The notes: generated by a model from the letters alone, not told the origin. Positions 1-13,459 are shown, counted from the first letter of the stretch. The stretch: 25,000 nucleotides of DNA from Pilaira anomala (GCA_025716855.1 JAIXMQ010000107.1:7501-32500); one strand, 5' to 3'. Translations and numbers: made by a program.

Positions 1-146
1 TTGTTTATTTCCCTCTTAAATCACCATCTATCAAAAAATTCGAAAATTTATTTGAACTTTTTGTTCTTTTTTCTTTAAACTAATAAAACTATCTCTTTCT
101 CAATCTCTATAATTTTTTTTCTATTGTACACCATAAAAATGCTGTC

Positions 147-147
<1 letters not shown>

Positions 148-196
<49 letters not shown>
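148..196. repeat. (AAT)n microsatellite
   Basis: About 16 uninterrupted AAT units lie immediately 3' of the stop codon of the minus-strand YbaK-like gene, so the transcript's 3' UTR probably contains the ATT repeat. Positions 1-147 are AT-rich and show nothing else. Confidence 0.95.
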
Positions 197-199
197 TAT

Positions 200-1248
200 T
201 TAATCTAAATCAACAACGAAACAGTTAGTTGCTTCAATAAGCTCTTTTACTGGAACTCCCAACTTCCAATCAATGTGACCAGCACCAAGATAAATAACAC
301 CAGGCTATGTTCATACAGAGGAAATGGTCAGTGGATGGTGATTAAAAATAAATAATACACTTACCTCTAATTTTGTAATAGATTCTGCAATGATAATAGG
401 AATGGGTTCCTTCATTCCAACAGGACAAACGCCACCCTTCTTGTAACCAGTAAGTTGGTGAGTTACCTGAAAACATTGTTAATAAGGACGCTTGTTTAAT
501 ATAAACCTGTAATAACTTACATCGGGATCAGCAAGACGATAGTTGTAATACTTCTTACTAATCTCTTTGTTCTTTAAAGAACGACAAAAATTTAATAACT
601 TTTGGGTGTTCACAGGAGTTACATATTGTGTGATAACACAATAATATCTTGAATATAATGGATCTAGGTGTATTATTAGCCTACTGGAAAATTTATGGGT
701 TTTTAGGTGTAAATCGTACCTGAAATATCGTTATGTGTGCAACGTGTGTTTTCAAGAATAACACTTTTACACATGTGTTCTTTAGAGGGAGCATTTACTC
801 TGAAACTGTATTTTTATAGAGATATGTTAGTTATTAAAAACACTAATGAGCAGAAGGCATGCATATTTACGCTCTTTGTTGAAGTTCCCAGTCATAGTAA
901 TCAGGTTCGACAGGAATAATTTGACACTTGTCACGAATACCAAGGGCTTCAGCGCCCTTCTCAACCTTTGATAACATATAGTATTAGTATAAACGGTTGT
1001 AGAAGCAATTACTAGGGCTCGAGGTATACCTGCTTGACAACATCAGGGCATTCAGTGTAAGTTTGTTTTTGACATTCTAAATCCCATTCTTTTTTGTATT
1101 CTTCAGAAACGGTTGCATAAAGAGAGCTTATATCTTTTTGAATAGCCTGATACAGATAATAAATAAACATTTCATTTATGCTTAGTTTTTATCTATTCAT
1201 ACATACTCTAATAGCTTGCTGTTGCTCTTCGGGTAAATTATTGATCAT
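200..1248 (-). CDS. YbaK/ProX-type aminoacyl-tRNA deacylase-like protein
   Basis: Six exons on the minus strand: 1207-1248, 1030-1146, 871-965, 521-719, 365-466 and 200-304. Frame is kept across all five GT-AG introns, giving 219 aa. The C-terminal half carries the family's strongest signature: LTGYKKGGVCPVG (about residues 156-168), then a hydrophobic strand (IPIIIAES) and GVIYLGAGHIDWKLGV near the end. Family members hydrolyse mischarged tRNAs in trans or bind prolyl-tRNA synthetase; a proofreading role here is inferred from family only. The protein is longer than a bacterial YbaK (about 160 aa) by an N-terminal segment of roughly 55 aa rich in Glu and Gln. The start is the first ATG on the minus strand below position 1500; the frame stays open upstream of it, so a missed 5' exon is not excluded. 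An (AAT)n tract follows the stop. Confidence 0.83.
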
Positions 1249-2298
1249 ATTAGGGTTAAAGAAAGAAGAAGGGTCTTTTAAAATATGTGGTATATGTGGC
1301 TTTTTGTAAATATACAAATAAGGAAAGTGATAGGTATACCCTTGGAGTATTATATTGAGATGATTTTCTACAATGTAGTAATACGCTTCAAAAGAAGTTT
1401 AATTTATTTTTAAGGGTATTCCTTGTTTATGGATAATAATCTTAACAACGTGGTTGTAAGAGGAAATATATAAAAAAAAGAGATTTATTGTCTCAAAAGA
1501 AACATATACGCGCTCTCTTCCGACTCTCTTTTCTTCGTTTGTCCTCTTTTCGTTTATTTCAACAACAAACTTTTTAAACTCGCACTATATAGAATACGTC
1601 TGTACACTGTTGCTATAGTTAGTTTGTTCGCAATTTATACTATAACAAAATAAAAAGCTTCAACAATCGAAGGCAAGTGAATTACGCGGTGAATTTCTTC
1701 GACCAAAGAAAAGCGGTTTACTACTATAGGAACATACAATCCATCAGCCAGAAGCATCATTTGGAAAAGTGTACACGTGTACCCTATCAAAATATATGTG
1801 TTAGCTAAATAAATGTAAATGAATATACACTCACATGGCAGAAAAGAAGCCTTTGTTTGTAGCTTTAAAGGTACTGGCTACACAAGCGTGGGGTTAAATA
1901 TCATGATGCACCAGGACAAAAGCCCATGGTCATCAAGACTTCGACCATGTGTAAGTCTTCCTTCGCGTTTTGTATCAGCTTCTGTTATTCTCTATTTAAA
2001 AATACTATCAGAAAAAACTATCAAATTTTTGGATTGGTTCAACCTCCTTCTTGCAAAAACAATTGTTTTTGTAGGCGAAAAAAATGAACTTGAGCTCGAC
2101 TTGCTTTGCAATTGATCTAGCAACCTTCTGCTTGGTTCCGTAGAAGTAACGTGAAAAACATTCGTGTTATCACGTTTTTCAAAGGGGAAAATGTGTGAAA
2201 GGGAACTAGAGTGAGAAGATTTGGTCCAGTTGTAGTTAGTATCAGAAGTTGAATAAAAAGTGAATATGGTATCAAATATAGTAGCTGATGATGTTAAT
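1249..2298. other. Intergenic region with possible decayed transposase N-terminus
   Basis: No intact gene is visible. The upstream side of the YbaK-like gene (about 1249-1600) is AT-rich. A 98-codon plus-strand open frame at 1819-2115 has no recognisable fold overall. One stretch near 1990-2080 reads LSEKTIKFLDWFN followed by TIVFVGE, which resembles the segment before and around the first catalytic Asp of the transposase family whose C-terminal relic lies just downstream. If so, the Asp has become Gly. This resemblance is weak and is offered as a hint only. Confidence 0.4.
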
Positions 2299-2690
2299 GC
2301 TCTTATAACACCTTTAGCTAAAGCAGTTAGTCATACGATTTTTGGTGCAATCTATGTGCTTGGAATAGTCAACATGAAAATCTGTGTGCCTTTTTGACAC
2401 CCAAAAGAATAAAAGCCACCGGAACCAAAAATAGATATGAATCTACTATTACAAGATGGACCGCTTTACAAGCTTCATCTTAAAAGCTATAGACGAGATA
2501 GAAAATTAACTTCAATTTAAAGGATTTTATTTGGTCATGGAAAATTCACCTATTCATACAAATGCGTCTACCTTTCATCCTATTATTCTCCTGAACTCGA
2601 ATCCATCGAGCAATTTTAGGTAATTGTTAACCTAAAGAAAAGATTAAACGTAGTGACACGGAAGAATTTCTGAGGCATGCATGATTATGG
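2299..2690 (+). pseudogene. Degenerate Tc1/mariner-IS630-type DDE transposase relic
   Basis: Conserved blocks of a DDE_3-type transposase occur in order but in different frames. AKAVSHTIFGAI and LGIVNMKICVP (2317 on) are followed by FTSFILKAIDEIEN, then FKGFYLVMENSPIHT (about 2511-2556), then YLSSYYSPELESIEQF (about 2569-2616), then KEKIKRSDTEEFLRHA (about 2634-2681). The second catalytic motif, normally DNAPIHT, reads ENSPIHT, so the Asp codon is now GAA at 2540. The usual Trp after EQF is TAG at 2617-2619, another stop lies at 2507-2509, and about 20 residues are missing between PIHT and YLSSYY. At least three frame changes show it is dead. I could not identify terminal inverted repeats. 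Confidence 0.8.
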
Positions 2691-4971
<2,281 letters not shown>

Positions 4972-5419
4972 ATTTAGCGTAAAAAATAATGACATATGCC
5001 TGTACATAATAAATTTTGGTAGCATATTCTACAAAGTTCTGAAATTGTTACTTCCCACACAAAATATCAATTGTTATTTATATTTGTTTATTGTTGTATG
5101 CACACTTAAATGGATAGCACATCATATCCCTCATATATGCAACATCTATTAACTTGCACCTTTTTTTTTCTGTCTGCACTTATATACTACGTACTTTCTG
5201 TCTTGCATTAATAACATTCATTCGCGCTATGAACTCATTGCTATTGTCATATTAAAAGACTTATTAAAAAGAAGGAATTGATACCTGTGACGTGCATGAG
5301 TGTATTACAGCATTCAAAATTCAAATCTGGGTTTTCGTGTAATATTTATTTTATCTCAGTAGTCGTGGTGTGTTTACATTATACAAAACGACCCCTTTTT
5401 GTCTCGAGTTTTATACAAC
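4972..5419. other. Tandem intergenic region between UPRT and VPS18
   Basis: The region holds the 3' UTR of the uracil phosphoribosyltransferase gene, with AATAAA at 5008-5013, and the promoter and 5' UTR of VPS18. A 64-codon open frame at 4958-5152 overlaps the last UPRT exon and has no coding character. No further element was recognised. Confidence 0.6.
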
Positions 5420-8400
5420 ATGTCCCTCTTAGATGATTATATGGAGTCGTCTGAGGCAGCTCACGGTACCTCCACTATACAATATGGCGCAGATACATAT
5501 ACACCAACCAACGGCTTTGATGGTCTTGATAACGTTCGAGTAAGAGATTTAAAATAAATAGTCTATATTCATGTAAACTCATCTTCTTCGTTTAGTTAGA
5601 AACTGGTTACGTTTCTACTGGCTTTGGTCAGATTGAAGAACCTATTTTTGGCATCGATTATGTTCAGTTTCAAATGCCTGCAAAACTTGTGGATATGGCC
5701 GTATCTAATAATATTCTTATTGTTGCACTAGATACGTTTCGTTTGTTGAGAATTGATTTGGATAACCCTTTAGAAGTTGAAGGTGAGGAAACAAATTTTG
5801 TTTCACCTTTTTTTTTTGTCTTGTGTTTTATAACTTTTCAACATTTTTAGAAATTGAAATATCACGTAAACCAAGTGATGGAAAAGTAAAGAAAATCTTT
5901 TTTGATCCAACAGGTAGACATTTGATTATCACTACTGATCATGGTGAGAATTATTATCTATATGAAAGATGGAGAAGAACAAAACAATTGCCAAAATTTA
6001 AGGTACAAACAATAAAAAGAGAAAGCTAGGAAATTCATGTATTTAACATTTTTTTAGGGCGTTGTTATCACCTCAATTGCATGGAATAAACAAGCTACAC
6101 TCACTGACCCATCCACCAAAGAAATCTTAATTGGTACAAAGAATGGACTTATTTACGAAACTTGTTTAGAACCCACAGACGAATACTTTCGAAGAGAGGA
6201 AAAATACTTTAAACAAGTCTATTCTATTCACGAATCTACAATGCCTGTCACAGGTTTATATTTTGAACAATTTCCTGTAAATAATAGAAAATACTTTGTA
6301 ATGGCAACTACTACTACCAGAATATACCAATTCATTGGCTTTATTGGTCCTAATAGTGGAACACATTCTCCTGCCGGATTTGGTGGTAGTGGCGGTGGTG
6401 GCGGTGGTGATATGAGTGAAGATCGAGGTGAAAGAGCCATGTTTGAAAACTTGTTTTCAAAATACGATGTCAATCCTGGCTACCAAGAATTACCTGGAGA
6501 ACTTCCTCATAGTGAACTTCATTTCTTTAGTAGATTTCATGAATTACAACAGCAGGGTATCGCTGAATCATTTGCTTGGCTTACTGGCCCTGGTATTTAT
6601 CATGGTGCCTTAGTTTATGGCTCACAAAATGTAGGTGACAGTGTTGTGGATAATGTACAGCTTTTACAGTAAGTACCGTAATGAGAAAAGAGTATTTTTG
6701 ATCGAATGATTATCTTTATTTTTTTTTTTGTGTAGGTATCCCGCTACTCCTTCAGATGATGATTCTGGAAAACTTGTTACAGAAATTCCCATTTCAGTAG
6801 CATTAACAGAGTTCCATTTTGTATTACTTTATAAAGATCGCGTTAGAGCCATTTGCCAACTCAATGATCAAATTGTTTATGAAGAGATGATTCCAGTTGT
6901 AAGATATATAGTTGAAGCCATAAAGTGATCTGCTTAACATGTCCAATAAAAAAAAAAATTAGGGTCAAGGAGAAACAGTGATTAGTATGGCAGTAGACGA
7001 TATTAAAAAGACATTCTGGGTGTATACAACGCTTGCAATGTATGAACTTACTATTCACAACGAAGAAAGAGATGTTTGGAAACTTTATTTGGAAAAAAAG
7101 AAATATAATTCAGCATTACGTTATTGTAAAGATCCAGCACAAAAGGATAAAGTATTTACTGCACAAGCAAAAGATTATTTTAGCCAAAGACGTTATAAGA
7201 TGAGTGCAGAGATTTTTGCGGACAGTACTGTGCCCTTTGAAGAAGTTACATTGATGTTTGTTGAAAAGGGGGAAGTGGATGCATTACGAGTTTATTTGAC
7301 CAATAAATTAAATCGATTAAGAAAAAATGTAAGCCGATTTTTTTTTTTTTTTTTTTTTTTTGGAAAAGAAATATATCACCATATATTTAATATTTGTTTT
7401 GGATAGGATCAAACACAAAAAACAATTGTTGCAACTTGGTTAGTTGAATTATATTTGTCGAAATTGAATGAATTGGAAGATTTGGCTTCTTCTGCTCATT
7501 GTTCACCTATACCGAATGAGCCGACTAATTTAGCTCCAAATACTGAAGCTTATTTCCTTGATCAATTGGATGAAGTCCGTGACGAATTTAAAACTTTCCT
7601 TGAATCTTATAATGGAAATTTGCATCGTCCTACCACTTACAAACTGATAGCAAGTCAAGGTCGTAACGATGAATTCTTATTCTTTGCTTCGTTGATTGGC
7701 GATTATGATAAAGTCATTAGCCATTGGATTACTGAAAAGAATTGGGCAAAAGCTTTGACAGTTCTAAGTAAAGAGGTATGTTTAAACAAAAGTGATGTTT
7801 TTATTTATTTCTAGAATCCAATGCGTTTTTTTTTTACTGTATTGTATAGGCTGATCCAGATGTATTCTATAAATTTTCACCTGTATTGATGGAAAACGAT
7901 CCATATGAAACTGTGAATGTTTGGATGAGACAAAGTAATCTTAACCCTAGACAACTCATTCCAGCTCTTTTAAAATACGATCATAAAAAATTAATGGAAA
8001 AGTCTACACAGGTAAACTATTTTGTATCTGTATCATTTTTTTTTAAAAAAAAAAGATAGATTTATTCATTTTGCTTTCTGTATAGAATCAAGCCATTCGT
8101 TACTTATCACACGTAGTAACATCTTTAAATAATACCGATCCTGCTATTCACAATTTCCTACTTACGCTCTACGCTACACAAAAAACCACTGACGAAACCG
8201 CATTATTAACATTTTTAAAGAATGAGGGTCGAGAAATGCATTATAATTTGGATTACGCTTTGAGATTATGTACCCAAAACAATCGTACTCAAAGTTGTGT
8301 TCACATCTACAGTCAAATGGGTTTATACGAAGAAGCTGTTAACCTAGCTCTTAAGGTAAAGAGAGAAAAAAAAAAGAAAGATAATTAAAAAAAAAATACA

Positions 8401-9426
8401 CCCCTTTATACAAGATATTTAAACGTAAATGACATAGAACCATGATTTAGAACTCGCACGTATCAATGCAGATAAACCTGAAGATGACGATAAATTGCGT
8501 AAAAAACTTTGGCTTACAATTGCCAAACATGTCGTTCAAGACAACAAGGATATCAAAACTGCACTTGAATTTTTGAAGCAAAGTAATTTATTGAAAATAG
8601 AAGATATACTTCCATTTTTTCCCGATTTCGTACTTATTAACGATTTCAAGGTAAATTCACTTTTTTCTTTTCGTATAAACTTGTTTTTTCTTTATATACA
8701 TACTCATTTCTTTGATTAGGAAGAAATTTGTACAGCCTTGGAAAAGTATAACGATACAATCGATGATATAAAGATTGAAATGGACGAAGCTACTAAAAGT
8801 GGTGACAGTATTCGACTTGATATTCGAGAATTACGAAGCAGGTTAGTAATTTGTTACTTTATTTATTTATAGTGAGTATTTTACTAACGCTTTCATAGAT
8901 TTGCACTTGTAAATGCGGCTGATCGATGTTATTGTTGTAATTATCCACTTTACATACGTAACTTTTACATGTTTCCTTGTCAACATGGTTTCCATGGCGA
9001 TTGTCTAACTGAAAAAGTAAGTTGAGAAACTACTTTTTTTTTTAAAAAAAAGGGAATCGTTTGGATCTAATTATTTTCTTTGTATAGATGTATAAGGTAT
9101 TACCTTCTAGGAACATTAAACGACTTAGAGCCATTCAAGACCTTATAGTAAAAGAAACCAGTTCCCCGAAAAGCTCACCTGTTGTGGGACCTACCACAAA
9201 ATTTATGAATACCGCCAAAAATGTCATATTCCCTTCCGATGCGGCTATTGCTGAAAGTAAAGTCGATCAAGATTTAGTTATGGGAAAAATCGAACAGTTG
9301 CGCGAAGAGTTGGATGATATTATCGCAAGCGAATGTGTTTTATGCGGTGATATTATGATTAAATCCATTGATCAGCCATTTATTGGTGATGAGGAATTGG
9401 ATGTTGCAACAAGTTGGGCGATCTAA
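5420..9426 (+). CDS. VPS18: Vacuolar sorting protein VPS18 (Pep3/deep orange), HOPS/CORVET subunit
   Basis: Thirteen exons give 1063 aa: 5420-5539, 5596-5782, 5851-6002, 6058-6668, 6736-6898, 6963-7328, 7407-7775, 7850-8011, 8086-8355, 8438-8650, 8720-8841, 8899-9016 and 9088-9426. Frame is kept at every junction. VPS18 is a core subunit of the HOPS and CORVET tethers at the endosome and vacuole. The N-terminal third is the Pep3/Vps18 beta-propeller region, the middle is helical clathrin-like repeats, and LRKKLWLTIAKHVV with the following helices is typical of Vps18. The C-terminal RING-H2 ligands are visible: C922, C925, C939, H941, H944, C947, then CVLC (C1034, C1037) after a long insert containing a helix. 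A Gly-rich loop (about 6370-6410) in the propeller looks like a lineage insertion. An AATAAA lies at 9451-9456. The protein is somewhat longer than yeast Pep3 (918 aa). Confidence 0.96.
7338..7361. repeat. T24 tract inside VPS18 intron 6
   Basis: Twenty-four consecutive T residues fill part of the 78-nt intron at 7329-7406. The tract may act as an extended polypyrimidine stretch, but it lies nearer the donor than the acceptor. It is also a site where assembly length errors are likely. Confidence 0.9.
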
Positions 9427-9573
9427 CGTTACACGTATACCTTAATTAAAAATAAAATAATATCATCTTCATATATTTAAGCCATATACAATTTATTAAG
9501 TGTACAGTTTTGTTTTTATTAATGAAGAAAACTTTTTTTTTATATAGGAAAAACGGATAGTGTTGCTGGGTAA
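9427..9573. terminator. Convergent 3' ends of VPS18 and the 59K-like gene
   Basis: Only 147 nt separate two converging stop codons. A plus-strand AATAAA lies at 9451-9456 for VPS18. Minus-strand AATAAA signals (TTTATT on the plus strand) lie at 9492-9497 and 9515-9520 for the PDCD7-like gene. The plus-strand signal lies before the minus-strand ones, so the two transcripts probably overlap in their 3' UTRs. Confidence 0.5.
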
Positions 9574-10501
9574 CTACAATAAGTAAGATGCCCAGATCCA
9601 ATTTGCAGGTGGTGGGGGTACTACGAATGTGGGAGGAACCTTATGAATCGGATCTGTATTTTTACTGTCAGTTACAATATATTGATCCCAAAGCCTTCTA
9701 TTTTTCAACAGCGCTTCCAAGGATTGATCTGATTCACACCAATATTTATAAGCTGGTTTATCTATTGATCGATATCTCCAAACATCTTCTTTATGAACAA
9801 CTAGTTTTTTATGCGGCTTGGGCTCTTCCTTCAGCAATTCTTCTTCTTCTTCCTCTTCCTTTAGCTTTTCTTGTTCCTTTTGGTTCGATTCATGCCACGC
9901 TTTTACTTGGTTAAAAAACTGGTTACCATCATCTGCAAAGAAATGCCCCTTTGCTTCCAGTTTCTTTCTCCTCAAATTGCTTAATTGGGTTAATTTTGAC
10001 AGAATACGCGACAATTCCTTAATTTTAGTTTTTACTTTGTCCTTTGGTTCTTTATCACTCTCCGATGGTGTATCTTTGTTGTTTAAGTTTTTTAGTACGA
10101 CAGAAGGTGCCATGGTAACTTGCCACTCAATATCCTTGATCCATTTTTCGTTTCTCTTTAAACGTTGTTTACGTATTTGTTGAACCTGTTTCTTATGCCT
10201 CTTTTTCCACTTTGCGTGTCGTTTTAGTTTCTTTTGTTTAAAATTCAACACGTTTATTAAACGTTCATTGTTCAGTACGCGACTAAGATTAATCAACTTT
10301 GCCTAATATTTTCTTATTAAAAAGTAATAGACCCTTGATTTTTTTATCATTTACTGTTTCTAATCCTAAATTACGAATTCGTGTTTGCCATTCTTCTTCA
10401 GTATAAGCATCTAAATTACTTTTGTTTTCTAATTCTGTTTTCAAATAATTATAAAGATCAATAGCTTCAGCTAATTGAGCCTTTGTTTGATAAATGGACA
10501 T
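9574..10501 (-). CDS. PDCD7 / U11-U12 snRNP 59 kDa-like protein
   Basis: Two exons, 10355-10501 and 9574-10302, joined across a 52-nt intron (GTAAAT...TATTAG), give 291 aa. The junction reads GLET|AKLINLSRV and removes a TAG that otherwise separates the two frames. The protein is basic and helical, with a coiled coil rich in Lys, Arg and Glu (about residues 65-210) and an acidic run EEEEEEELLKEE. Diagnostic family features are the SKLTQLSNLRRKKLEAKG helix, the WDQYIV motif near the C-terminus, and the Pro-rich end PPTFVVPPPPANWIWASYL. PDCD7/59K is a component of the U11/U12 di-snRNP, which recognises minor (U12-type) introns. A role in minor splicing here is inferred by homology. Its ATG lies 29 nt beyond the stop of the telomere-protein gene on the same strand. 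Confidence 0.82.
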
Positions 10502-10530
10502 AGCAGTTATAATATTTTATTAAAAAATGA
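10502..10530 (-). promoter_or_regulatory. 29-nt gap between two same-strand genes
   Basis: The stop codon of the telomere-binding protein gene (10531-10533) and the ATG of the 59K-like gene (10499-10501) are only 29 nt apart. On the minus strand the gap reads as AT-rich sequence containing AATAAAAT. A full terminator, promoter and 5' UTR cannot fit here, so either the genes overlap as transcripts or they share one. Confidence 0.7.
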
Positions 10531-12750
10531 TTAACGTCGTCGACGAATTGAGCGAACTACAGTTTCATTATCAATAGTCACACGATCATATCTTTTATCA
10601 TAGTCAGGACTTAACACGTATCTATATGGGCCCATATCTTCAAGTCTCGTTATACCAGCTCTTTTCAATTGTCTTATCATGGTTCTAGCTTTATCCTTAA
10701 GGCTAGGACCTGTTCTTCTGTGAAGTTTTGGTCCAGCTAGTCTTATAATATCTGCCCAATATGGCCTACGAAATTTAAGTAATCCCTCTTCAAGCGCTTT
10801 TATTTCTTCCTCTGTCCAAACTTCGGTAGTCTTTCTTATTTTCCTACGTTTAAAATTAGACTCAAGTGTTGGTCGGGGATGATATGAGGAAGTTTCTGTA
10901 CTTTCTGGGTCTGATCCATCGGCCTCAGTAGGATTCTTTTCAATTACGACTTGAACTTGAGGTTCCTCATATACTTCATCATTATTTGTATTACTTTCTT
11001 CATCTTCCGGAATATAAGGGGAATTAGTGTGTCCTTCATCATTCGGCTCATCGTATGCAATTTCATCAGAACCATCCATATCCATGTCTTCATTTAGTTC
11101 ATTATTTTGCGAATCGTTCAACACTACGTCTCTAGCCTCATCTGAACCGTTTTGTACAACTTCAGAGGGTCCCTCGACTTCTGTATCATCGGTATTGTTA
11201 ATTTCAGTATCTTGAGCTCTAGATGTTTGATCTATTGAGTCTTCATTTTGCGAGTCTTCATTGAGTTCATCAATTTCCGGACTATCCACGCTAATGACTC
11301 GAGGTTGCCTGGTATTCTTAACTTGAACCCTAACTGCATTTGTCACTTCAGTCTCTGCAGCCTGAGAATGTTTACTGAGTTGAATATGAGGGGATTCATT
11401 GACTTCGACATCATCTTTATCATGTACATTCATCTCTTGAACATGGGAAGGTTCAATACCAACATCTCTACCCTCCATGTTACTAAAGTCATCTTCGTCA
11501 TCCGTATCAGATTGCTCAGAACCGCTCGATATTTCAATAACTGGTTTAGTTGCTGTCAGCTCATCCTCATCCGCATCCATTGAGGCTTTAAATATCTCTT
11601 TTTTTCTTAATTCTTCAATGCTTGAGGCGGTTATCGGTTGCTCATCTTTGACGACATGTGAGAATACCTCTTTTTCTGAGAGTTTTCTACCTCCAGTTTT
11701 TTTCGAAATCACTGAAGCAATTTTATTGCCTGTAGGTCTGGGTAAGACGGGTGTAACTTCATAGGTTGTTTCGATACTCGAAGTATTCTTGTATGTAATG
11801 AGATTTGTTTCGGGACTACTACATATATTTGAGATTAGAGGAATATACTATTGACACTTAGATAATACATACTTTGTTATCATTAGAGTTGACGCTAGTC
11901 GTAATCTATTTTCGATTTTGTTCTATAACCCAACAATTAATATCAATCCATTCTTTTTCGTTTTAAAAAAGTACAACATATTACTTTTCTTTTCCTGATG
12001 AATTCTGTTAACAGTTTTTTAAACTGCATGCGGGACATTCGTACTTCATGTAAGCCTGGTAATTCATTTTCAATCTGATATGTATGTATATAAAAGTTAG
12101 TATATATTAATTTTTGAGACGATTTTTATGTTATACTTCTCTACGATATTGGACTATAGCATCGAAGGCGTTGTAATCTGGTCGTCCAGATATACAATTC
12201 ATTAGTTCAGAATTCAAAGGGAAAAAATCCTCGATTGCCTGTTCCAAATCAGTGCTTCCAGTGATTCCATTTTCTTCTTGGTAATTCACTAAACCCATAT
12301 GCCTTAACTTTACATAGAAGTCTATCTCATCGAGTGTAGTCACTTCATCTTGGAAGATTATCTTTTCGTAGAAGGCGTCAATACATTCTTCAAGCTCTCG
12401 GCCCTTAAAAATATTGTATGCGAAAACAGCCAAGTTGATCCTCTCGATTCGTATTAACTGGTGTGCTTTTGTAGATCTATCAAACAAAGGATCCATTTCA
12501 AGACTACTCGTAACATTTTTTGGTGTAATAAAAAGCTTTCTATCTAAGAGTCTTTTGCGACCTATAAGTTTATTAGCACTAGACAGCTACTTCAAAGTGA
12601 GAGAGAAAAAAGGCTACCTAGAATACGTTTGTATAACTCGTCACTTTTAGAATCAAGATTAATCTCTTCATTTCGAATACAATCTGTCAATAGCTCAATA
12701 CTGAATTGATCAGCTAATTCTAATGCCGTTATTAGTTTATCACTCGACAT
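10531..12750 (-). CDS. TRF/Tbf1-like telomeric double-stranded DNA-binding protein
   Basis: Five exons, 12618-12750, 12137-12561, 11985-12074, 11873-11922 and 10531-11818, give 661 aa in a continuous frame. Intron 1 has a strong branch site (TGCTAATAAAC) before TTATAG, and intron 2 has TACTAAC. The N-terminal helical part (about residues 40-230, with RIERINLAVFAYNIF near 82-96) fits a TRF-homology dimerisation domain. A long acidic, disordered linker follows, with PVIEISSGSE then DTDDEDD (about 325-345), resembling a SUMO-interacting motif. A basic cluster KRRKIRK (556-562) is a probable nuclear signal. The C-terminal Myb domain starts at W567 (VWTEEEIKALEEG), continues with PYWADIIRLAG, and ends in the telobox helix SLKDKARTM (606-609 LKDK). 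Such proteins bind TTAGGG repeats at telomeres or promoters. Whether this one is the telomeric TRF or the promoter-binding Tbf1 type cannot be decided here. Confidence 0.85.
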
Positions 12751-13417
12751 TTTATTTTTTGGCGAAAAAAAAAAAAGAAAAGAAAAGGAAGAGTGTTCGC
12801 ACTTTTAATGTTTTTTTTTGGACGTGTTTTGTATGACTTTTTTAAGGTTTAGAAGTTTATCGATCTGGCGCAACTGTGATTCCCTTTTGACTCTTAAACT
12901 CTGATAAGCATGCCATTAATATAGATTCGCTACAATAAGTTTTTGAGAAGACTATGAGATACTTAATAATCTAATTTGATGTTTTTAAAAGGACAAGAGA
13001 TTTTTTTTTTCTAGTTAGATAGGTAAAAACTGTTACATTTCTCAAGCCATGAATCAAACTTATTCTTCTTATTACTGTTTCAATACGTTTGTGCTTAATA
13101 TTACTAAACATAATCAAGCTCACGTTGAAGCACACATATAGATGTATTATCTAGGGACTTTTTGTATTAGAATGTATTGATCCTAAGCAATTGATACTAG
13201 TTAGTTATCTCATTGAGAAAAAGACAGTAACTTATATGAAACTAAATATGAAAGTGATAAAAAGAGTGATTTCGACTTTTTGCCCTTTAGTTGAAGTAGT
13301 TATTATGGGTCAATGCAACCATTTTTTAATGCAAAATTGGAAATATATTGAGCATATCTTTCAACGTCTTAAATTTAATTCCTAAAGATAGAGTCATCTA
13401 GAAAGACTAAATTTCTT

Positions 13418-13423
<6 letters not shown>

Positions 13424-13459
<36 letters not shown>
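13424..13459. repeat. A36 homopolymer
   Basis: Thirty-six consecutive A residues. No coding or element sequence is recognisable immediately upstream that would mark it as a retrotransposon tail. Confidence 0.95.

Noticed and set aside
9588..10183. Plus-strand open frames of 108 and 121 codons
   Set aside because: They lie antisense to the PDCD7-like exon; their Ser-rich and hydrophobic sequence is the mirror of its Lys/Glu-rich coding, with no family match.
10294..10296. Independent start of the 59K-like protein at a TTG codon
   Set aside because: A good intron (10303-10354) joins this frame to an upstream ATG exon without frame loss.
11027..11764. Plus-strand open frames of 62, 111 and 95 codons
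   Set aside because: Antisense to the acidic linker of the TRF-like gene; Ser-rich sequence arises from reversed Asp/Glu codons.
12562..12617. Earlier acceptors (CTAG or GTAG) for TRF-like intron 1
   Set aside because: They break the frame or leave a stop; the TTATAG acceptor after the TGCTAATAAAC branch site keeps the frame.
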